Position numbers and translations under genes: made by a program | The notes under the pieces: generated by a model | Seen by the model: only the letters and a program-made list of their open reading frames with translations | What the model was told of the DNA's origin: nothing | The model's database searches: none | In this document: positions 18,060-26,266 of the stretch, piece by piece | How positions within the stretch are numbered: position 1 is the stretch's first letter | How the letters are laid out: every line of letters starts with the position of its first letter | From: Bacteroidota bacterium | GTDB lineage: Bacteria; Bacteroidota; Bacteroidia; Cytophagales; Cytophagaceae | Assembly (NCBI GenBank): GCA_023428135.1 | Contig: JAEYZG010000010.1 | Span: 310,001 to 374,000, forward strand | Direction: 5' to 3' | DNA length: 64,000 nucleotides

Positions 18060-21000
18060 TTATTCTTTGATTAATTTCACCACTTTGGTTTCATTCTCAA
18101 AGTTGATTTTCACGATATAAAATCCTGGTTTTAAATCACTACCGAATTCATAAGCGCCTGTAGCTTGTACCTGATCAATGACTTGTCCATTTCCATTCAA
18201 CACCTCTATGTTTGCAAATTGATTTGCATTAGGGAATGTAATTGTTGTTGAATTGATGAATGGATTCTGGTAGCTGATCGCTCCAACGCTTTCAGTGAAC
18301 TCTGCACTTTCTTCTCTTGAACTTGAACAAACACTTAGATTGATGCAGTAGCTTGCATAATATGGAGCTCCGCTATAGTTAATTCCTACACAAAGCTGCC
18401 CTGCCTGGAAATTATTTCCGGTAGAAATATTTACCTGATAAGGTGTCCCCGATACAGCATTAACAGATTGAGTATTACCAGTATACCACCAGTTGTAGCT
18501 TGTAGCGTTTGTTCTTCTTGAAGCTCCAACTTCGTATGACAAAGTAGAGTAGTTACTTCCGCAAGCAGGACCATTGATATCTGCAGTGGAAGTGGACTCT
18601 GTAACTGAAACTGAAACAGAAGCCGAAGTGCTCGCACCATCGTTGTCCGTTGCTTTGGCAATTATGGTGTAAGATCCTGTTGTAGACGTATTCCAGGTAT
18701 AAGAATATGGAGCAGTGTAATCAGTGCTGATAAGCGTGCTACCTACAAAAAACTCTACTTTAGAGATGGACCCGTCTGAATCAGAAGCATTTGCTGTGAT
18801 GTTAATGGAAGCAGGTGTAGTAAATGAAGCACTTGCTGAAGGGCTAGTAATACTTACAGTTGGAGCTACATTGGTTACTACAGCTGTACCATAAAACTCA
18901 ATTTCTGCAACATTACCCCATCCTTGTGCAGGGCTGATATATCTTACATATTTAAATGTAGCAGTGCTTGTAACATTTACACAATTCCAGTCAAGAATAG
19001 GTTCTGCACTAAGCGTTGCAAGATCTACCACACCTGTGCTGAAATCCGCAACATTACTTCCCTGGAACTTACCTCCTACCATACGGTCAGTAGCATAAGC
19101 TCTTGGATAGTATTTAATTCCATTGATTTGGTAATCACCTCCTAAAGATAAACCTGTCCATGCAATATCGTCTGCTGCATCTGAATCAAAATAGGTAGAG
19201 ATGTTGTTATCAAATGCTTTATCACGCGTATCCCCCCAGTTATTGTATGAGCCAGGAGTACCAATGCTTGTACCAGTAAGTTTGTTCCCACCATTAGGGC
19301 ATGCCGTAAATCCTGTAAGCTGAACATTATCAAAGATTGCTCTTGCAGGAATTCCAGAAACTTGTCCGGTAGCATATAAACCTATGTAAATTTCATTTGA
19401 AAGAGAAAGTGTTTGTTCTCCCTTTTTTACCCACGTTAAGCCATCTTTCGACACATGGCTGGTAATGACATTTCCTGTTCTTGTAATCTTAAACCAAGTA
19501 TACAGTTCGTATAGGTGATCACTACCAAATGCATTATCAGACGTAAGATATTGTCCTGTGCCTGAACGTTGTTCAACACTCACACCTTTATACGGCTTCT
19601 TAGAAATCATAGATTGTATAGAATTGTCTGTCAAAGCAGTACGAAGCATTATCCCAAATCTACTATCCTCTCTAGAAGGATTTTTGTAATCTTTTAAACG
19701 CGCTACAAAAGACCCATTACCATAAAGAGTTTGATATACAAAAGTAAGGTTGTCAGAGGTCCCATTTATTGAACTTCCAAAGGACTCAATATAAAAGTCT
19801 CCTGATTCATGAGCCGCAAAGCCCGTTGCAGAACCCGTTCCGATGTTTGCTTTATACCATGGTGATGGCAAAGCTGCTTCCGGGGACTTTCTTTTATAAG
19901 TTACTTCAATGGTCTTATTTCCTGTACCTGTAAGGGTGTACTGATTACTTACAGGTGTTACATTACTTCCATTCACCTTTACAGTATTAATTTCGTAACC
20001 AGGATTTGGAGTGAAGGTAAATGTTTGGTTAACGCTGTTAATAATACCTTTAGGAGATATCGTACCATTGTTATCAGATTTCGCAATGTAAGTATTCGTT
20101 CTTGCATAAACGGTAAAGGTCATCGTTGCCCCAGGAGCTGAAATGTCACCTAACAAAAGACCAAACTCACCTCCGTCTTTCCATCTAAAAGGGGTTCCGG
20201 CAGGGAAGCTGTTTTTTACATTATCATATAGGTCGTTATAGTCACCACGAACAGGCGAGTAATATAAGCCGCCCCCAAGAGGTAATGCATTTGCGACACT
20301 CTCATCCTGCAAATCATTTTTGTTATCTGCCTGAATAAGTTTTACCTGCCATGCAGATTCTTGTCCCGGAATTTCCATTCCACCCTCTTCATCCACATAA
20401 TAAATTGCCAAACCTTGATCTGCAATATTAGTGCTTCCAAGTCTTTCCTGGAAGTAAGTTCCATATACCACCGGGTATACCAAAAGATACTCCTTTGAAT
20501 TGGCTGGATTTGTATACTTAAAAACTTTACTATAGCTGTTTGATGCTGTAGTTATCGTAGTATCAGACGCCTTGTTACCAATTTCTATTACACTATCAAA
20601 CCAACCCTTTTGAAGCCTTAATGCAGGATTAATCATCTGAGGAGCTACATTATTACCTGCAGAAGCCATAAGACAATAGTTTCCAAGGTTAGACCAGGAT
20701 GTTTGGTAATGGTCAGGCCAATCGAATACATTATGTCCCATTTCATGGCAAATTGTATTATAGGATGGTTTTTCATTCCAACCAAGGTTGGTAATATTTC
20801 CTCTGTAGATATATGCATTTACTCCATTGTTTTTAATGGTATTGCTTCCAGGTTGAGGATAGAAAGCCCATGCACCTCCTCCTACTTTGGTTAATATTGT
20901 AAAACTGTATACAGAGTTGTCTGGTCTTAAGGTAAGGTTTGTAAATCCAGCAGGATATGCAGCATTGATCGCATCAACGATGTCTGAGAGATCTCTGCCT

Positions 21001-21302
21001 CCTCCTGTTCTGTAATGAGAGATGGGGTTTGATAAGGATACTTTAATGACCTCATGCGTAAATTCCATTTTCCCATTTGTCTGTGTGTAAAAGTAATCTT
21101 TTACAGAACCTTGATTTCCCCATGCTGAAAATCCTGTTTGGTTCATCATCATAGCCACCGAGTCTGCAGGTTCCGGAAATGGGTCGCCCAGAAAACTTAC
21201 CAGAACAACGAGTCCTTTAATTTGCTGTGTTTGTGCAAAACTATTGCTAACCAGCAATAGCATAGCCAGGCACAGTAACCTGAATTTGTTTTTAAACTTC
21301 AT
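18060..21302 (-). CDS. secreted M6-family (immune-inhibitor-A-like) metalloprotease with T9SS sorting domain
   Basis: The 1080-residue protein carries a signal peptide (LLCLAMLLLVSNSFAQ) and an M6-type peptidase domain. Its zinc site is H186-E187-x2-H190 in ICHEMGHNVFDWPDHY. Downstream are an InlB B-repeat-like segment (about 400-475), a concanavalin-like region (about 480-670), a discoidin/F5-8C-like region (about 680-810), an Ig-like Big_7-type domain (VSITSPSASASFTTPASI ...) and a Cys-rich stretch. A type A T9SS signal closes the protein (NGNGQVIDQVQATGAYEF ... PGFYIVKINFENETKV). Expected as an extracellular or surface protease that also binds carbohydrate or protein surfaces. A strong terminator follows. 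Confidence 0.88.
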   Translation of the reverse strand: MKFKNKFRLLCLAMLLLVSNSFAQTQQIKGLVVLVSFLGDPFPEPADSVAMMMNQTGFSAWGNQGSVKDYFYTQTNGKMEFTHEVIKVSLSNPISHYRTGGGRDLSDIVDAINAAYPAGFTNLTLRPDNSVYSFTILTKVGGGAWAFYPQPGSNTIKNNGVNAYIYRGNITNLGWNEKPSYNTICHEMGHNVFDWPDHYQTSWSNLGNYCLMASAGNNVAPQMINPALRLQKGWFDSVIEIGNKASDTTITTASNSYSKVFKYTNPANSKEYLLVYPVVYGTYFQERLGSTNIADQGLAIYYVDEEGGMEIPGQESAWQVKLIQADNKNDLQDESVANALPLGGGLYYSPVRGDYNDLYDNVKNSFPAGTPFRWKDGGEFGLLLGDISAPGATMTFTVYARTNTYIAKSDNNGTISPKGIINSVNQTFTFTPNPGYEINTVKVNGSNVTPVSNQYTLTGTGNKTIEVTYKRKSPEAALPSPWYKANIGTGSATGFAAHESGDFYIESFGSSINGTSDNLTFVYQTLYGNGSFVARLKDYKNPSREDSRFGIMLRTALTDNSIQSMISKKPYKGVSVEQRSGTGQYLTSDNAFGSDHLYELYTWFKITRTGNVITSHVSKDGLTWVKKGEQTLSLSNEIYIGLYATGQVSGIPARAIFDNVQLTGFTACPNGGNKLTGTSIGTPGSYNNWGDTRDKAFDNNISTYFDSDAADDIAWTGLSLGGDYQINGIKYYPRAYATDRMVGGKFQGSNVADFSTGVVDLATLSAEPILDWNCVNVTSTATFKYVRYISPAQGWGNVAEIEFYGTAVVTNVAPTVSITSPSASASFTTPASINITANASDSDGSISKVEFFVGSTLISTDYTAPYSYTWNTSTTGSYTIIAKATDNDGASTSASVSVSVTESTSTADINGPACGSNYSTLSYEVGASRRTNATSYNWWYTGNTQSVNAVSGTPYQVNISTGNNFQAGQLCVGINYSGAPYYASYCINLSVCSSSREESAEFTESVGAISYQNPFINSTTITFPNANQFANIEVLNGNGQVIDQVQATGAYEFGSDLKPGFYIVKINFENETKVVKLIKE

Positions 21303-21799
21303 TTATTTAATTGTACTTAGGAAGGCTAAAAGTATCCGTTGTTGCTTAAATAAAAGAATTGAACTTAATCAGGAGCGCCTTAAGATATATGAACGCGTGC
21401 TTTGGTTTAACTAATGCAAAGTTATTACAGGCGTACTTATTGCACTAAACTGATAAAAACGCAAAAAGTATAGATGGACAAAAAGTAATCAAAGTCTATC
21501 ATCTAAGCCATTTGAAGCGATAATCTATTGAAAAGTAATTGAGAATGGGTGGAGTTGCCTTAGATACAAATTGAACTTTATTAAGTTTAAATGTGCTTAT
21601 TGAAATCCAACTCCCTACATATTATCAACTGAACTTGATTACAATTACCAAAATTTGAATCGGGATTAATCGGATTTAAGGATTAACAGGATTATTATCG
21701 AAGCAAAAGTTTAATCCAACTAATCCATTAATCCGATTAATCCCGATTCAAACAATTACGGCAATTGAACTGGTAAAAGTGCTCTTGTCAGCGGCTTCA
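21303..21799. other. intergenic region containing a large inverted repeat
   Basis: 497 bases between the divergent-facing promoter side of the metalloprotease and the end of the NADAR gene. The first 330 bases hold nothing recognisable beyond AT-rich promoter-like sequence. The last part carries the inverted repeat described separately. Confidence 0.6.
21654..21752. repeat. 41-bp inverted repeat with 17-base loop
   Basis: The left arm (21654-21694) begins TTTGAATCGGGATTAATCGG. The right arm (21712-21752) is its reverse complement, with the first 23 bases identical and about five mismatches in the rest. Each arm is itself built of GGATTAA-like units. It resembles the dispersed ATTAATCCGATTAATCC-type repeats seen between genes in many bacteria. 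It marks the left edge of the accessory patch. Confidence 0.75.
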
Positions 21800-22351
21800 C
21801 TATTCTTTACTCAACCTATCTCTCACCTCCATCAACGCGAAACCTAACAAATTCAAGCCATTCCACTCTTCCGGATGCTCTATCCGCGCGTTATCCTTTG
21901 CTAGTCCAACGCCCCAGATATTGTCAACCGGACTTGCTTCAACCAGAACTCTGTCCTGCGTCTTCAGCAAAAAGTCTTTCAATTCCGCATGTTGGGAAAA
22001 CTTATGATAATTCCCTTCCACTACAATTTCAAAGCGGGATGCTTCCCACTTTTCCTGATTAAACCCTGATATCCTGCGACCCAGATCTTTTGCTTCTCCT
22101 GGAGATTTGGCATGTATGATCTTCTCATGCAGTTCCTTATCACCAAATAATTCAGCCTTCTTTGCCATCATCCAATGTTCGGCTGTCTTATAGATAATGC
22201 TATCAACTCTAAAATCCGCAATCCACCATTGACTAAAACATGAGTTAGTGATTGTTCCGTCCTTAGCAGGCTGATGCCCCCAGAAATAAATGTACTTCAA
22301 CCTTTCGCCATTGTTGATTCTGTCTATTAGGTGTTGTAATGAGTAGGTCAT
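21800..22351 (-). CDS. NADAR family protein (YbiA-like, DUF1768)
   Basis: The 183-residue protein has the YbiA/NADAR signature: YIYFWGH near the start, FSQWWIADF, TAEHWMMAKKAELFGD, AKSPGEAKDLGRRI and the C-terminal DNIWGVGLAKDN. YbiA-type enzymes are N-glycosidases that remove damaged riboflavin intermediates, and other NADAR proteins act on ADP-ribosyl groups. NADAR genes also occur in NAD/ADP-ribose-linked conflict systems. Here it starts the accessory patch, near SUKH and SymE genes, which leaves both readings open. Cytoplasmic. Confidence 0.85.
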   Translation of the reverse strand: MTYSLQHLIDRINNGERLKYIYFWGHQPAKDGTITNSCFSQWWIADFRVDSIIYKTAEHWMMAKKAELFGDKELHEKIIHAKSPGEAKDLGRRISGFNQEKWEASRFEIVVEGNYHKFSQHAELKDFLLKTQDRVLVEASPVDNIWGVGLAKDNARIEHPEEWNGLNLLGFALMEVRDRLSKE

Positions 22352-22398
22352 TTTGTTTTTATTACCGATGTGTCAAGCAAGCAGATCATTCTAATATT

Positions 22399-23325
22399 TT
22401 ATGTCGAAGTATCAGTTTCATCCCAAAGCTCTCCTGTTACTTCATCACTTTCCATATAAAAAGTTCTAAGCCAATTTAGAACTTTATGTCTTTCATAACT
22501 TACCGATCTATTTATTCTAGTTGTATCTTTTTTCCCGTTAAACATTAAATCCCTGAAATAGGTAGTAGCTAATTCATTCAATAAGTTCTCTTCATAAATT
22601 TCTTCAAAATTTCTAAATTCCAACTGAGACAAGAACAGAATTAACGAATCGCCAAGTTCTGGCAAATTTTGCTGGAACTCCTCAACTAAATTATTTTCAT
22701 CATCCAGTCTAGGCAAAACGTCTACCTTATTTAAGCACCAGGCCAAGGTTATAGCACCTTCGATACACCAAGACAAATCCATTAGCACCCTCTCTTCTGG
22801 AGATGGATTCATTAAAAACTCCATTTCCTTTGGTGATACTTTTTCCCATATCTTTTCATTCTTGAACCAATCAATAAAAGCGGGCCTCTCATCCAGGTTA
22901 TGTACTAAATATGCAATTGCATAAAGAATTATCATTCTGCAACCGGCATCATAAGGTATTTGGAACTTTTCCTTTGAATGATCCAGATACTCCAAATGAC
23001 TTACTCTATAATTCTTTATCCCATAATCAATAAGTCTTGATTCAAGGGACTTCTTTTTTCCCCTTAATACAAGGTCACCTGTGGATTCAAGTTTTTCAAC
23101 TTCCTCTTTAGTTTTGTACCAATCTTTATGAGGCGTAGAGCTCCCACAGCCGGGACACCACGTATTCTCCCATTGCTTTTTACAACTAGGGCACTTCCCT
23201 TTCGTTTTAAAAGTATTATACCTATGTCCACAGCTACAGGCCCAATGTATTTCACCATCTGGCCGCCACTCACATATCGAACATTGCATTATTAAATCAT
23301 CTTTTTTCTTATTCCAGAATAACAT
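22399..23325 (-). CDS. hypothetical protein with N-terminal zinc ribbons
   Basis: This 308-residue protein is not recognised as a known family. The first 60 residues contain clustered zinc-binding pairs: QCSICEW, WACSCGH, GKCPSCKK and TWCPGCGSS, probably two treble-clef or ribbon fingers. The rest is acidic and helical (ENNLVEEFQQNLPELGDS), with no catalytic motif. It sits between the NADAR gene and a broken SUKH gene, on the same strand. The AUG chosen precedes a short basic lead (MLFWNKKKDD); MQCSICEW at codon 13 is the alternative start. Confidence 0.6.
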   Translation of the reverse strand: MLFWNKKKDDLIMQCSICEWRPDGEIHWACSCGHRYNTFKTKGKCPSCKKQWENTWCPGCGSSTPHKDWYKTKEEVEKLESTGDLVLRGKKKSLESRLIDYGIKNYRVSHLEYLDHSKEKFQIPYDAGCRMIILYAIAYLVHNLDERPAFIDWFKNEKIWEKVSPKEMEFLMNPSPEERVLMDLSWCIEGAITLAWCLNKVDVLPRLDDENNLVEEFQQNLPELGDSLILFLSQLEFRNFEEIYEENLLNELATTYFRDLMFNGKKDTTRINRSVSYERHKVLNWLRTFYMESDEVTGELWDETDTST

Positions 23326-23376
23326 TGTTTGAATGTTTAAATGAATGCTAACTCTTCATCAACTTGTGGTGTTCGA

Positions 23377-23799
23377 CTATAAATTCGGACCAGTTAAGGA
23401 CTTTACAGTATCACCATAAAAATCAATCAGCCAATTTTTAAAGTCATCAAGATTCTTATGATCAGGGCTTAAAATATTATCCCAATAAAATTCATCACTA
23501 TCCAACTCACTAGCGTCCTCATGATCAAAATAGTATACGGTCTCATCCAGGTCTGTTTTCTTTATAAAGAAAAATTTTCCACCAAAATCCATCCCAATAG
23601 CATATAAGTCTTTAGGTAGAGCTCCCTTACTTAAAAGTTGATTTATTTCTATTAGCCAATCTGAATCTTCACTAAAAAATTCTTTATGAAAATTAAGTTC
23701 TCTTAGCTCTTCCGGATAATGCAGTAGAAAGTTTTTATAGTGATCCGGAAGTTAAACTTCAAGGGAATGTTCAATTTTTCCTATCTCGTCCTTTTTCAT
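23377..23799 (-). pseudogene. SMI1/KNR4 (SUKH) family gene interrupted by an in-frame stop
   Basis: Reading from the ATG at 23799 gives MKKDEIGKIEHSLEV, then a TAA at 23752-23754. Without any frame change it continues LPDHYKNFLLHYPEELRELN and on to the end at 23377. The whole frame is a typical 140-residue SUKH protein (LPxxYKxFL near the N-terminus, IGMDFGGKFFFI in the core, an acidic YFDHEDASELDSDEFYW end). A single base change in one codon explains the break. The 71-residue part from the internal Met at 23592 is unlikely to fold alone. SUKH proteins are commonly immunity proteins against contact-delivered toxins; no toxin gene is seen. A sequencing error is the main alternative. Confidence 0.75.
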
Positions 23800-23826
23800 A
23801 TTACAAATGTAGTCCAATCACAAAGG

Positions 23827-24015
23827 TTATTTTAGTCCTTCATCAATGGTAATGATAAGTTTATTTTCCTCTATTTGAATATTAACGTTTTGCCCTTGCT
23901 TAAATCCCACTTCCTCCAACCACTTTCCTTCCAGCCTTATTTCAGGAATAGTAGTATTGTTCCACCTTCTGTTGCGGAACTTACTATGTATTTTCAACTT
24001 CCTAAACCGATTCAT
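23827..24015 (-). CDS. symE: SymE-family toxin
   Basis: The 62-residue basic protein has the SymE/AbrB-like fold pattern: a basic start RKLKIHSKFRNRRWNN, then PEIRLEGKWLEEVGFKQGQ, and the beta-strand end NVNIQIEENKLIITI. In E. coli, SymE is an SOS-induced protein controlled by the antisense RNA SymR and causes nucleoid condensation or RNA damage. Here no antisense RNA can be proven. Its start lies 57 bases from a divergent XRE regulator, and a perfect palindrome sits 5 bases upstream of its ATG. Regulation by the neighbour is therefore likely. Confidence 0.75.
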   Translation of the reverse strand: MNRFRKLKIHSKFRNRRWNNTTIPEIRLEGKWLEEVGFKQGQNVNIQIEENKLIITIDEGLK

Positions 24016-24019
24016 TTTT

Positions 24020-24041
24020 TGTGTTCATTATTGCGAACACA
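24020..24041. promoter_or_regulatory. palindromic operator candidate between symE and the XRE gene
   Basis: TGTGTTC (24020-24026) and GAACACA (24035-24041) form a perfect 7-bp inverted repeat around an 8-base spacer. It abuts the symE translation start region and lies 31 bases before the GTG of the divergent regulator. This size and symmetry fit a dimeric HTH protein, presumably the neighbouring XRE regulator. Confidence 0.6.
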
Positions 24042-24072
24042 AGATAAAGATAAATTCTGGACATTCGCTATA

Positions 24073-24297
24073 GTGAAAACGAAAGAGGAAAAATATTTCA
24101 AGAAATTAGGAATCAGGATTAAAGAATTAAGAGAGGCCAGAAATCTTGATCAAAAAACGTTTGCCTTTGATTGTGATTTAGGCAGGACCCAATTACATAT
24201 GGTCGAAAATGGGAAAACCAATCCTCGTTTGCTCACATTAATAAAGATTGCTAATGCATTGGAAATTTCGATATCTAAGCTTTTAGATTTTGAATAG
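24073..24297 (+). CDS. XRE-family HTH transcriptional regulator, divergent from symE
   Basis: Started at the GTG at 24073, the product has 74 residues (MKTKEEKYFKKLGIRIK). An upstream ATG would run antisense through symE and add an unrelated tail, so it is rejected. The Cro/C1-type HTH fills the whole protein: RIKELREARNLDQKTFAFDCDLGRTQLHMVENG, then PRLLTLIKIANALEISISKLL. It is the likely repressor of symE and of itself through the palindrome between them. It has no separate sensing domain, so induction would need a partner or DNA-damage input. Confidence 0.85.
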   Translation: MKTKEEKYFKKLGIRIKELREARNLDQKTFAFDCDLGRTQLHMVENGKTNPRLLTLIKIANALEISISKLLDFE

Positions 24298-24335
24298 TAG
24301 ACTTTAAAATTTTTATACAATTAAATAACTCTGCC

Positions 24336-24842
24336 TCAATTCTCTCTTTGATTCCGGATAGAGCTAATTTGAAACCTAATACTTTCAATATAAGCTTCCA
24401 CTTCATTTGTCAAAATACCCTTATGAGGTCCTGAAAAAATATTCAATGCACATAAAAATGCTTTTGGTGACTCAAATATCCCTTTATAAAACCGTTTTCC
24501 CTCAAATTCTTTAGGATATAAAATTTTATTCGCTCCGTTGATATGTTCATTATAAGCAAAAGTGCCCCATAGAGTCGTTAGGCTTATATTAAATTTTTCT
24601 TCAAGAAATTTTGCAGCCGGTGTATTAAACTCCAATGATGAAAATTTATATTCTTTCTTATTGCTACCAATTAAGGAAACTATAAAATCTTCATCATCTA
24701 ATAATACAATACCTCTTACTCCTATAACCTTAATTTCTTCCAAAGGAATTCTAAACCCTTTAGTCCTCCTAACAGAACCCGTATCTTTTAAAGGCCTCTC
24801 AAAATATTCAACAATATTATTATTAATATTTAGACCTTTCAT
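24336..24842 (-). CDS. hypothetical protein
   Basis: The 168-residue protein is not recognised. It has an N-terminal beta-rich part (FRIPLEEIKVIGVRGIVLLDDEDFIVSLIGS) and a helical C-terminal part (PKAFLCALNIFSGPHKG, VEAYIESIRFQISSI). No signal peptide, membrane segment or metal motif is seen. It is convergent with the XRE gene and lies at the right edge of the accessory patch, before the kynurenine genes. Confidence 0.5.
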   Translation of the reverse strand: MKGLNINNNIVEYFERPLKDTGSVRRTKGFRIPLEEIKVIGVRGIVLLDDEDFIVSLIGSNKKEYKFSSLEFNTPAAKFLEEKFNISLTTLWGTFAYNEHINGANKILYPKEFEGKRFYKGIFESPKAFLCALNIFSGPHKGILTNEVEAYIESIRFQISSIRNQREN

Positions 24843-24910
24843 ACCAAGTGGTTATGTGTTAAAGACCTGAAAGATTGTTTACGTTCTAATTATATAATTA
24901 ACTCCAAAAT

Positions 24911-26263
24911 TCACCTCCCCATCTCCCTCTCCACCATCTCCTCAATCCTCTCCCACACCTCCTTTTTCTCAGACAATGCCTCCAAATCTTCAATCTTCAT
25001 AATCTCCTCCATCAACCTATCTTGCTTTTTACCTTTCTCCAAAGCCTCATGGTACGGAAGGTCGCTGAATGTAACCATACTATAAAGAGGAAGATAACCA
25101 GGTATCTTATGGTGAATTTTTGATTCTATCTTTTTCCTCAACAGAAACTTCTTATCATTCACCAGGTCCCTCATCTCAATGAAGTTCTGAAGCGCCAGTT
25201 GCCCAACTGCATCGCCAGCTGGTTTTCTCAGCTTCTGATATTCCTGAAGGCTTTCTTTCAAACTTCCGTTTTTTGTAATGAGATCATACAATACCCGGCA
25301 GTCTTCAAAGCCAGCGTTCATGCCTTGTCCGTAAAACGGAACAATCGCATGTGCTGCATCTCCGATCAGTGCGATGCGGTTTTCATATACCCATGGATAG
25401 CATTTAACAGTAATCAATGCTGATGTTGGATTTTCTGCAAATTGCTTGTTCAGGCCAGGTATAAGTTCTGTAGCATCAGCAAAATTTTTCGTAAAAAAAG
25501 CCTCAACATGTGCATCAATCTTTAATGACTCAAATGAATTTTCGCCTTCAAAGGGCAGGAAAAGTGTTGCTGTAAATGTCCCGTCAAGATTTGGCAGCGC
25601 TATCAGCATGAACTTCTCTCTTGGCCAGATATGGAGGGCATTCTTTTCCATTCTGTGAGCTCCTGCATCGGAGGGGATGGTTAATTCTTTGTATCCATAC
25701 TCAAGATATTCCTGAGAATAATTGAATCTGCTGGTCGGCAGCAAAGAACTCCTGATTTGAGAATACGCTCCATCTGCTCCGAACAGAACAGAAAACTCTT
25801 TGGTCTTACTTGTACCATCCTCTTTGTTTTCAAATTCAATGGTGGAATCATCTACACAAACCTTCACACATCTTTCATTAAAGAAGAGTTTTACATTATG
25901 TGCTTCTCTTGCTTTATTCAGCAAAGTCTTGTTCAGGTCTGCTCTGGATACTGCATAAATTACCTGACCTTCGTCTCCATATGGTTGAAAAGAATTGGTT
26001 CCGTCTTCATGATGTATAAACCTGCCTTTCATAGGAATGGCAATATTCAACATTTCCTGTTCCACCCCCGCTGCCTGCAATGCTCTTATCCCACGGTGAC
26101 TCAATGCAAGGTTTATGGATCTTCCTGTCTCAGGAGCAGTCATTAACGGATCCGGCCGCTTTTCATAAACATCCACTTCATAACCTGCCTTACCTAACAA
26201 CAAAGCGAGCAAACTTCCTACCAGGCCTCCTCCGGATATTAGTACCTTTTTATCCTCCATCAT
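24911..26263 (-). CDS. kmo: kynurenine 3-monooxygenase
   Basis: The 450-residue flavoprotein hydroxylates L-kynurenine to 3-hydroxykynurenine with NADPH and O2. The FAD-binding start VLISGGGLVGSLLALLL, the YEKRPDP strand end, the middle VLFGADGAYSQIRS motif and the IALIGDAAHAIVPFYGQGMN motif identify the class A hydroxylase fold. Length and the substrate-side GQGMNAGFEDC match bacterial and eukaryotic KMO. The gene starts 3 bases after kynU, so the two form an operon. The C-terminal membrane anchor of mitochondrial KMO is absent. Confidence 0.92.
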   Translation of the reverse strand: MMEDKKVLISGGGLVGSLLALLLGKAGYEVDVYEKRPDPLMTAPETGRSINLALSHRGIRALQAAGVEQEMLNIAIPMKGRFIHHEDGTNSFQPYGDEGQVIYAVSRADLNKTLLNKAREAHNVKLFFNERCVKVCVDDSTIEFENKEDGTSKTKEFSVLFGADGAYSQIRSSLLPTSRFNYSQEYLEYGYKELTIPSDAGAHRMEKNALHIWPREKFMLIALPNLDGTFTATLFLPFEGENSFESLKIDAHVEAFFTKNFADATELIPGLNKQFAENPTSALITVKCYPWVYENRIALIGDAAHAIVPFYGQGMNAGFEDCRVLYDLITKNGSLKESLQEYQKLRKPAGDAVGQLALQNFIEMRDLVNDKKFLLRKKIESKIHHKIPGYLPLYSMVTFSDLPYHEALEKGKKQDRLMEEIMKIEDLEALSEKKEVWERIEEMVEREMGR

Positions 26264-26266
26264 TAT

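Noticed and set aside
23377..23592. The 71-residue SUKH fragment as an intact gene
   Set aside because: The upstream frame continues the same family after a single stop codon, so it is better described as part of a pseudogene.
23875..24072. Longer N-terminus for the XRE regulator
   Set aside because: It is antisense to symE over most of its length and adds no recognisable domain.
25757..26146. A 129-codon plus-strand frame inside kmo
   Set aside because: It is an antisense shadow of a clearly identified gene, with Cys/Phe-rich composition typical of such shadows.
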